Assembly: GCA_025353165.1 (NCBI GenBank)
Contig: JANXRE010000191.1
Span: forward strand, 1-55,715
DNA: 55,715 nt
Source of the DNA: Acidobacteriota bacterium
Lineage (GTDB): Bacteria > Acidobacteriota > Terriglobia > Bryobacterales > Bryobacteraceae
Direction: 5' to 3'
The position numbers and the translations under genes are program-made. The notes beneath the pieces were generated by a model. It was not told the origin of the DNA. It was given only the letters and a program-made list of their open reading frames with translations, and searched no databases. Every line of letters starts with the position of its first letter. Within the stretch, counting starts at the first letter, position 1. Positions 50,691 to 55,715 of this stretch are shown in pieces.

Positions 50691-53668
50691 GATAGCTGAG
50701 CGCTGATGGCTCCCTCCAGTTGCTTCAACTGAACCGGCTTCGAAAGGTAGCCGTCCATGCCAGCCGACAGACACTCGTCGCGGTCGGATTTCATGGCGTG
50801 CGCGGTCATCGCAAAAATCGGGGCGTGACCGCCCCTGGTTTTCTCGAGCAGCCGGATCTGCGAAGTCGCCTCCAGCCCGTCCATTTCGGGCATCTGGACA
50901 TCCATGAAAATCAAATCGAAGCGGTGGTTCCGATACGCGTCCACCGCCGCCTGGCCGTTGCAGGCGACGGTGGCGCGATGCCCCAGCTTCTCCAACATGC
51001 GAACCGCAACCCGCTGATTCACCGGATTGTCCTCGGCTACCAGAATGTCCAAAGACGCGGCCGGCGCGGCCGGATCCCCCGCCACGTCGCTGGATGCCGG
51101 CGCCTCCTGTGCCACGGCCGGGCCGGCTACCTGGAAGGCGGCGGTGAAGTGGAACACGCTGCCGCGTTCGCTCCCGCTCTCCACCCAGATCCGGCCGCCC
51201 ATCATGGCGACCAGGCGCGAGGAGATTGCCAGGCCGAGCCCGGTCCCGCCAAAACGGCGTGTGATCGAACTGTCGGCCTGAGCGAAAGCTTCGAAGATGT
51301 GCGCTTGTTTTCCCAACGGCACACCGATGCCGGTGTCGCGAACGCTGAACCGGAGCGCGATCTCCGAATCCCCCGCGCGGGATTCGACGCAGGTCCGCAC
51401 GACAACCTCGCCATCGTTGGTGAATTTCACCGCGTTTCCCGCCAGGTTGAGGAGAATCTGCCGGAGGCGAACCGAGTCGCCTACAACGCGGTCCGGCACG
51501 TCGCCGGAGGTCTCGCACGCCAGCCGCAGGTTCTTCTCGGAGGCTCCGGGCGCCAGCAGGCGGATCGTTTCTTCCAGGCAATCCCGAAGGCTGAAGCAGG
51601 CCTCTTCCAACTCAAACTTGCCGGCTTCGATCTTGGAGAAATCCAGCAAATCGTTTACTACCGTCAACAGGATCTCCGCCGAACTTTTAGCGGTGGTCAG
51701 AAACTCGCGCTGCACCGGCGTGACCTCCGTCTGCAAGGTCAGCTCGGTCATGCCGAGGATACCGTTCATCGGCGTTCGGATCTCGTGGCTCATGTTCGCG
51801 AGGAACTCGCTCTTGGCGCGGTTGGCGCGCTGCGCCTCGTCCCGGGCGCGGGTGATTTCCGCTTCCGCCTTCCGCCGCCCGGTAATATCGCGAAAGCTCC
51901 ATACACGCCCGCGACTCCTGCCGTCGATACGCTCGGGCTCGGAGTGGCACTCAAAGATCCGGCCGTCCGCCAGTTCGAGCACATCGTTGCTGTGTGCGTC
52001 GGGCTGCTCGGCCAGAATCGACAGGACCTGGAGAATCCCGGAGCGGTCGAGGAGCTTCCCGCCAATGAGCCCGTCCAGGTAGGAATTCCCGGCGTTCCGC
52101 TGGGTCACCCCCCACAGCGCCATGAACTTGCGATTGTGATTCAGGATCCGGCCCGCATTGTCGGTCACCAGAATCCCATCCGCGGTGGACTCCAGAGTAG
52201 CCCGGATAAGCTCCGTCTTTTCGCGCACTCTCCGCCGGAGCACAAACACCCAGATGGAGACCGCCAGCACGGCCGCGAATAATGCGCAGGCGATCGCCAA
52301 TGCGTGGCCCAGCGTCCACCAGGGAGGTCTCTGGAGAACGGTCACATCGTCCGGCGACCTCATCATTAAGCGGAAATCGTAGGGCTCGCCTCGCTCGTTC
52401 AGTTGAACGTCGAGAACGCCCGTCAATTGCAGGAGACTACCGGCGCTGGGAAGGCCCTGCCGGGTGTTGAAATTCGGCGATTCCTTGACCGCAGCCTGGA
52501 AAACCATGTCGCCGGCTGAAACGACCAGCACGGTCTCGCCGTGGGATGGGAAGGCGCCGATCAGATTCCCGTGCATACGGATCAACTCCGCGTTCAGTTC
52601 CGCCCGCAACGCCTGTCGCGGCTCGATTGTAACCGGGGAGGGGACCGGAATGGTCCGCACTCGAGAGTGCCGATAAATGCCGTCCTGGAGAATGGCTTGC
52701 GTTTGACCTATCGCCGCGAAACCTGCCACCTCAACTTCATCGCCAGTCTCCACCGGCAAAGCTTCGCGCGACTGCACCCGAATGCCACCGGTCGCGCTCT
52801 GAATGTACAGCGAGTTGCCGGGCTGGCGAAAGGTGACAATGCCGCGCACCTTCACCCGGTGCCCCGCCGTGCCTGTCGGGCTGAATCTGAGCAGCGCCGC
52901 GACGGGAGTGTCGGGTCCCGCGAACGGATCCGCGGGCGGTTCGTCCAGAACCTCCAGATCCCGCAGGGAGTTCGCCAGAATAAACCACCCGATGGTCTGA
53001 TTCTTTTGATTGAACGAGGTCGCTACAACGCCGCGAACCCGGATCCGCGAATCGATCAGGTCCAGGATGCGTCCGCGATCGAAGTCGACGACGTAAACAT
53101 CCGCCCGGCCGGTTCCCATCGCCAATTCGAGCCGGAGCCGGCCTAGCCGTACCGGCTCATCGCTCCACCCCGCGCCGTATCGGTCGGCGAAGGGCGTTGC
53201 GTAGTTCTTCGGAGATTCCTCGGATACGGATCGGACAATCCCCTCGACCACCACAAACTGGCTGTCTTCCCGGGTGGACGCCAAGTCGTCAAACGAAACC
53301 GGCAGCGGAGCCGGCATCGGTCCCGGACCGAGGAGCTCGACCTGGGGATTGGCGATCTCCGGGCAGTAATTCAAATAGACCACATCGCCCGTCAAAACCA
53401 CGAGGGCTCCCGCCTGTACGGGAAGAGTGTGGGAGTCGTTGACAAAGATCCCGCCCGTTGCATCCTGAACGAACATCAATTTTCGGACTGGGTCGAAGAA
53501 CGTAACCACGGCGCGGAGTTGTGCCCGGTGCGGCTTGACCAGCTCCGCCTTCGACAACTGCCGGATTTCCTGTATCGTCCCATGAACTGGCTTGTCGAAC
53601 CCAGCGGCAGGAGAGACCACACCCCACAGAATCAGCAACGCGAACTCAAGGGCTATCCGTGGGGCCAT
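50663..53668 (-). CDS. Hybrid sensor histidine kinase/response regulator with periplasmic OB-like repeats
   Basis: A 1001-residue membrane sensor. Signal peptide ALEFALLILWGVVSPAAGF; two similar beta-rich OB-like modules (AVVTFFDPVRKLMFVQDATG and GIVTFRQPGNSLYIQSATGG); a transmembrane helix (ALAIACALFAAVLAVSIWVF); a PAS domain (LESTADGILVTDNAGRILNH); HisKA with the phosphorylated histidine in FLANMSHEIRTPMNG; HATPase_c with N-box LLNLAGNAVKFTN, G1 DTGIGVP and G2 GGTGLGLAI; and a C-terminal receiver with phospho-acceptor aspartate in FDLIFMDVQMPEMDG. It has no Hpt domain, so an external phosphotransfer partner or a receiver-only output is needed. No response regulator gene is adjacent. AAGGA lies 5 bases before the ATG. 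Confidence 0.9.
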   Translation of the reverse strand: MAPRIALEFALLILWGVVSPAAGFDKPVHGTIQEIRQLSKAELVKPHRAQLRAVVTFFDPVRKLMFVQDATGGIFVNDSHTLPVQAGALVVLTGDVVYLNYCPEIANPQVELLGPGPMPAPLPVSFDDLASTREDSQFVVVEGIVRSVSEESPKNYATPFADRYGAGWSDEPVRLGRLRLELAMGTGRADVYVVDFDRGRILDLIDSRIRVRGVVATSFNQKNQTIGWFILANSLRDLEVLDEPPADPFAGPDTPVAALLRFSPTGTAGHRVKVRGIVTFRQPGNSLYIQSATGGIRVQSREALPVETGDEVEVAGFAAIGQTQAILQDGIYRHSRVRTIPVPSPVTIEPRQALRAELNAELIRMHGNLIGAFPSHGETVLVVSAGDMVFQAAVKESPNFNTRQGLPSAGSLLQLTGVLDVQLNERGEPYDFRLMMRSPDDVTVLQRPPWWTLGHALAIACALFAAVLAVSIWVFVLRRRVREKTELIRATLESTADGILVTDNAGRILNHNRKFMALWGVTQRNAGNSYLDGLIGGKLLDRSGILQVLSILAEQPDAHSNDVLELADGRIFECHSEPERIDGRSRGRVWSFRDITGRRKAEAEITRARDEAQRANRAKSEFLANMSHEIRTPMNGILGMTELTLQTEVTPVQREFLTTAKSSAEILLTVVNDLLDFSKIEAGKFELEEACFSLRDCLEETIRLLAPGASEKNLRLACETSGDVPDRVVGDSVRLRQILLNLAGNAVKFTNDGEVVVRTCVESRAGDSEIALRFSVRDTGIGVPLGKQAHIFEAFAQADSSITRRFGGTGLGLAISSRLVAMMGGRIWVESGSERGSVFHFTAAFQVAGPAVAQEAPASSDVAGDPAAPAASLDILVAEDNPVNQRVAVRMLEKLGHRATVACNGQAAVDAYRNHRFDLIFMDVQMPEMDGLEATSQIRLLEKTRGGHAPIFAMTAHAMKSDRDECLSAGMDGYLSKPVQLKQLEGAISAQLSAIGRSRES

Positions 53669-53955
53669 CAGGGTCCTTACTTACAGATCGGCATCTCGGC
53701 CCCATTCCGTTAGCCCGCATTTCTCGCGCCCCATGTACGGCAACGAAAAGTTTGGCAAACGCACGGGCGGGTTAACCGAAGTTGGCTTGCGCCAGAAAAC
53801 GAGGTGCATTTTGGCCCGGTTTGAGCCGGTACCGGGCAGTCAACTCGATCCAGAATTGCGTCAAGGGCCTCCAAACGCCCGTAGCGATGCACTCCTCCCA
53901 GCCGGGCGTTCTGCCGGAGGGGCAAGGAAGAATTGGGCTGCTCCTCAGGAGCGTT
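53669..53955. other. Interval next to the IS remnant
   Basis: No supportable gene. The minus strand at about 53780-53890 reads LTQFWIELTARYRLKPGQNA and RFLAQANFG before a stop, possibly another transposon scrap, unidentified. It separates the histidine kinase start from the transposase remnant. Confidence 0.35.
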
Positions 53956-54345
53956 TTAGCAGCGCAGGTTCGTCCATACCTGCGGATAGAGGCCTTGCCA
54001 GCGATAACTGGAAGCCATCCAAACCCAGACTTTGCGCACCATCACCTGAATCTGCGCCCCGATCTTCAGCAGTTTCGTCCGGATGGTCGACGCCTGGGCT
54101 GGAGCCAACTCGGTTGCCTTCAGGCCCCGGCGGCGCAACCCACTCATCAGAATATAGACCGTCGCTGACAGGTACAGCCTCATCTGATTGGCCCGTATCG
54201 TTTCGGCGCTGACACGATCGGCGAATCAGCTGAACTGCTCTTAGATGCGGTTCTCCCTATTTGCCCAAAACAGCTTTTCGCCAGCCCCTAATTTGGACGG
54301 GGGAACGCTCTCACCGCACGGTGCGGTGACCTGAAACGCTCTTGA
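53956..54345 (-). mobile_element. IS1380-type transposase C-terminal remnant
   Basis: From 54183 down to 53956 the minus strand encodes MRLYLSATVYILMSGLRRRG, ATELAPAQASTIRTKLLKIG and KVWVWMASSYRWQGLYPQV, the C-terminal segment of IS1380-family DDE transposases. Upstream in the same frame the sequence continues as FADRVSAETIRANQ, but with two in-frame stops (TGA then TAA) replacing residues of the conserved GxMENRIKEQQLDLFADR region, here NRENRI-stop-EQFS-stop-FADR. The N-terminal ~300 residues and recognisable ends are gone. This is an old, dead insertion next to cas6. Confidence 0.8.
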
Positions 54346-54363
54346 GAAGCCCGCAACCGGCCG

Positions 54364-54452
54364 TTTTGGACAAGCTCCTGACGCGTCACGGACACCCCCT
54401 CCGCGTCTCACACATCGCCACATAAAAAACAAAGGGCTTACCTTGTCCAAAA
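54364..54452. repeat. 11-bp inverted repeat pair beside truncated cas6
   Basis: TTTTGGACAAG (54364-54374) and CTTGTCCAAAA (54442-54452) are perfect inverted repeats enclosing 67 bases. The spacing and size would fit a tiny MITE-like element or the retained ends of a collapsed insertion. A reading frame on the minus strand across it (54241-54459) has no convincing features. No target duplication was evident. Confidence 0.4.
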
Positions 54453-54482
54453 CACTCACTCCCGGCCCGTCTTGAACAGTAG

Positions 54483-55148
54483 TGTTACAGCCGGACGGAT
54501 ATTCCGGCGCGGACCACGCTCGACCTGGAAGTCACACTGATCGGGCGCGGTGTCGGGTACTTACCTCACTTTATCCGCGTGATTGAAGGGATGGGCGGAG
54601 ACGGGTTTTATGGCGGGCGATTCCGAATTCGGAAAATCGTATCCGCGTTGCAGCCCAAGGAGGCGGTATACGACGGGGTGAACAGGCGGATTCTGGCGGC
54701 GCCGCTAGTGTGGGAAGCCGAAGAGGCGCCGACAGCCGTGCGCCGACTGTCCATTGAATTTCTTACGCCACTGAGGCTTCGGACGGAGGGCAGGTACAAT
54801 TTGAGGCCGGATTTCGTAACGATTGCGCAAGCATTGTTGAGGCGTATCCATTTGCTGAGTGAAGTTCACGGGGATGGAAGCGCGGTGGGGGACCATACCT
54901 GGACGCACGAACTGCTGAGGAAAGCGGACCAAGCCAAAACACTTGGGGCGGATTTCCGGCGGTATTCGTGGGCACGGACGAGCGGGCGCGACGGCAGACG
55001 GGTGCAAATGGACGGAGCAATCGGTCGGCTGGAGGCAGAGGGAGATTTATCGGAGATCGCGACGTTCCTTCGGGCGGGGGAGTGGCTGGGCGTGGGGAGT
55101 GGAACGAGCATGGGGATGGGGAAGTACCGGATGAGAGTGGAGGAGTAG
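54483..55148 (+). pseudogene. cas6: cas6, N-terminally truncated
   Basis: Cas6 cuts pre-crRNA in CRISPR systems. The open frame reads DIPARTTLDLEVTLIGRGVG then YLPHFIRVIEGMGGDGFYGG, the linker and start of the second RAMP domain, and closes with ATFLRAGEWLGVGSGTSMGM and GKYRM, the glycine-rich loop typical of Cas6 C-termini. Intact proteins have about 90-110 further N-terminal residues carrying the first RAMP domain. Here an in-frame TAG lies at 54480-54482 and unrelated IS-derived DNA precedes it. A GTG at 54579 could start a 189-residue product, which would lack half the fold. I therefore call it truncated and probably inactive. The next gene follows after 3 bases. Confidence 0.75.
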
Positions 55149-55151
55149 GAA

Positions 55152-55715
55152 ATGGCGGGCAATACGCAGGCGGCGCCGGGTAGAGACATCATGGTCGATC
55201 CTTTCGATTTGACGTTCGTCTGGCCCCTTCGCCTCGGCGATTCCGACAGTGGGACGGGTCGGGATCGCGAGATGGTTCGAGCCGCTCTCACAGGGAGTTG
55301 GACCGAAATAGAAGATCTGGTCAGACGTACTCCGCCGAGAAAACCGGACGACAAAGACAAAACGGATGAGATGGAGGGATACGCATACGCGGAGATGGTT
55401 TACTTCCACCCATTCGTACAGCACTTCCTGTACGGGAGGAAGGACTCCATTGGCGACTTGCGGCATTTCGATCTTTACCGCATGGCCAACCCGGGAAAGC
55501 AGTGGCAGATCAGGGAAAAGGAGTGGGTGGAGGACTTCGACATCCAGGAGGTGCTGTTCCACTCGTTCGACGGGGGGATTGCGTTCCTCACAGTTCGGCT
55601 GAAAGCGCCGCAGCCAGTAACGATGAGGAATGCGCGAAACACCATCAGCCTGTTGCGGACGGCGTATTTCCAGCACTACTTCCAAGTGGCCGAAAAGGTT
55701 GCTAAAACTGGCGGA
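55152..55715 (+). CDS. Partial protein downstream of cas6, possibly CorA-like
   Basis: The frame opens with ATG 55152 and stays open for 188 codons to the window edge, so the C-terminus is unseen. It has a polar N-terminus, then VYFHPFVQHFLYGRKDSIGD, EDFDIQEVLFHSFDGGIAFL, TVRLKAPQPVTMRNARNTIS and LLRTAYFQHYFQVAEKV. This pattern (hydrophobic FHPFV..FLY, a DxGxAxL strand, then a helix ending YFQHYF) reminds me of the N-terminal soluble domain of CorA-like proteins that accompany type III CRISPR loci, but I am not certain. It follows cas6 by 3 bases, so it is part of the same operon. Confidence 0.6.
   Translation, partial: MAGNTQAAPGRDIMVDPFDLTFVWPLRLGDSDSGTGRDREMVRAALTGSWTEIEDLVRRTPPRKPDDKDKTDEMEGYAYAEMVYFHPFVQHFLYGRKDSIGDLRHFDLYRMANPGKQWQIREKEWVEDFDIQEVLFHSFDGGIAFLTVRLKAPQPVTMRNARNTISLLRTAYFQHYFQVAEKVAKTGG

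Noticed and set aside
54241-54459. A 72-codon minus-strand frame next to cas6
   Set aside because: It spans the inverted repeat and only its end (ANRENRI) matches the IS1380 remnant; not an independent gene.
54240-54480. CRISPR array upstream of cas6
   Set aside because: I looked for regularly spaced 28-37 base repeats and found none; only one 11-bp inverted repeat is present.

Overview
The window is GC-rich, densely packed bacterial chromosome that reads like a member of the Acidobacteriota, most likely the Bryobacterales/Solibacter lineage. This is inferred from gene content: a large Oar-type TonB-dependent receptor with an N-terminal carboxypeptidase-regulatory domain, an NHL-repeat protein with the 'Solibacter' TIGR03437-type domain, an exported PQQ/cytochrome c dehydrogenase, a GH127 glycosidase and several Tat-exported enzymes. 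No rRNA, tRNA or CRISPR array was seen.

Left part (1-16 kb). A DinB-like gene is followed by a scrap zone holding a sialidase remnant and a toxin-antitoxin remnant. Next comes a tightly overlapping plus-strand operon (thiolase, OB-fold partner, PLP aminotransferase, YdcF-like protein). A minus-strand operon follows: NAD-type isocitrate dehydrogenase, then an AttE/AttFG/AttH-like ABC exporter with its lipocalin-like partner. purH is divergent from it. Behind purH sits an orphan 852-residue membrane protein gene, bracketed by a second, decayed copy of the purH 3' end, which suggests a cassette inserted at purH. A 49-residue zinc-ribbon-like gene with a good promoter precedes the flagellar genes.

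Middle (16-31 kb). The flagellar basal body/export operon flgB-flgC-fliE-fliF-fliG-fliH-fliI-fliJ sits behind a possible sigma-54 promoter. It converges on GH127 and maf. Housekeeping genes follow (DUF721, gatC, gatA). Two decayed genes lie back to back at 26.8-28.1 kb, then a GNAT acetyltransferase, hutH and a SpoU-type RNA methyltransferase.

Right-middle (31-46 kb). This is a block of exported catabolic enzymes: gamma-glutamyltransferase, a cyanophycinase-like S51 peptidase, and a SelA/DgaE-like PLP enzyme with a RidA protein, both carrying Tat signals. A CBM9-like protein and a two-haem cytochrome/PQQ dehydrogenase follow. The Oar-like receptor, a TPR protein and a TonB-type protein with an inactive-looking MPN/JAMM domain come next. 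Together they look like uptake and periplasmic breakdown of peptides, amino-compounds and alcohols or sugars.

Right end (46-55.7 kb). A 1033-residue NHL/TIGR03437 protein is followed by non-coding scraps, an ankyrin-like pseudogene and a 1001-residue hybrid histidine kinase with duplicated periplasmic OB-like domains. An IS1380-type transposase remnant then abuts a 5'-truncated cas6 and a partial gene that runs off the edge, so the window appears to stop at the start of a CRISPR-Cas locus.

The most rewarding targets are the exported PLP/RidA pair, the truncated cas6 plus its unknown neighbour, the purH-flanked cassette, the MPN-TonB fusion, and a recurring pattern of promoters lying almost on top of start codons.
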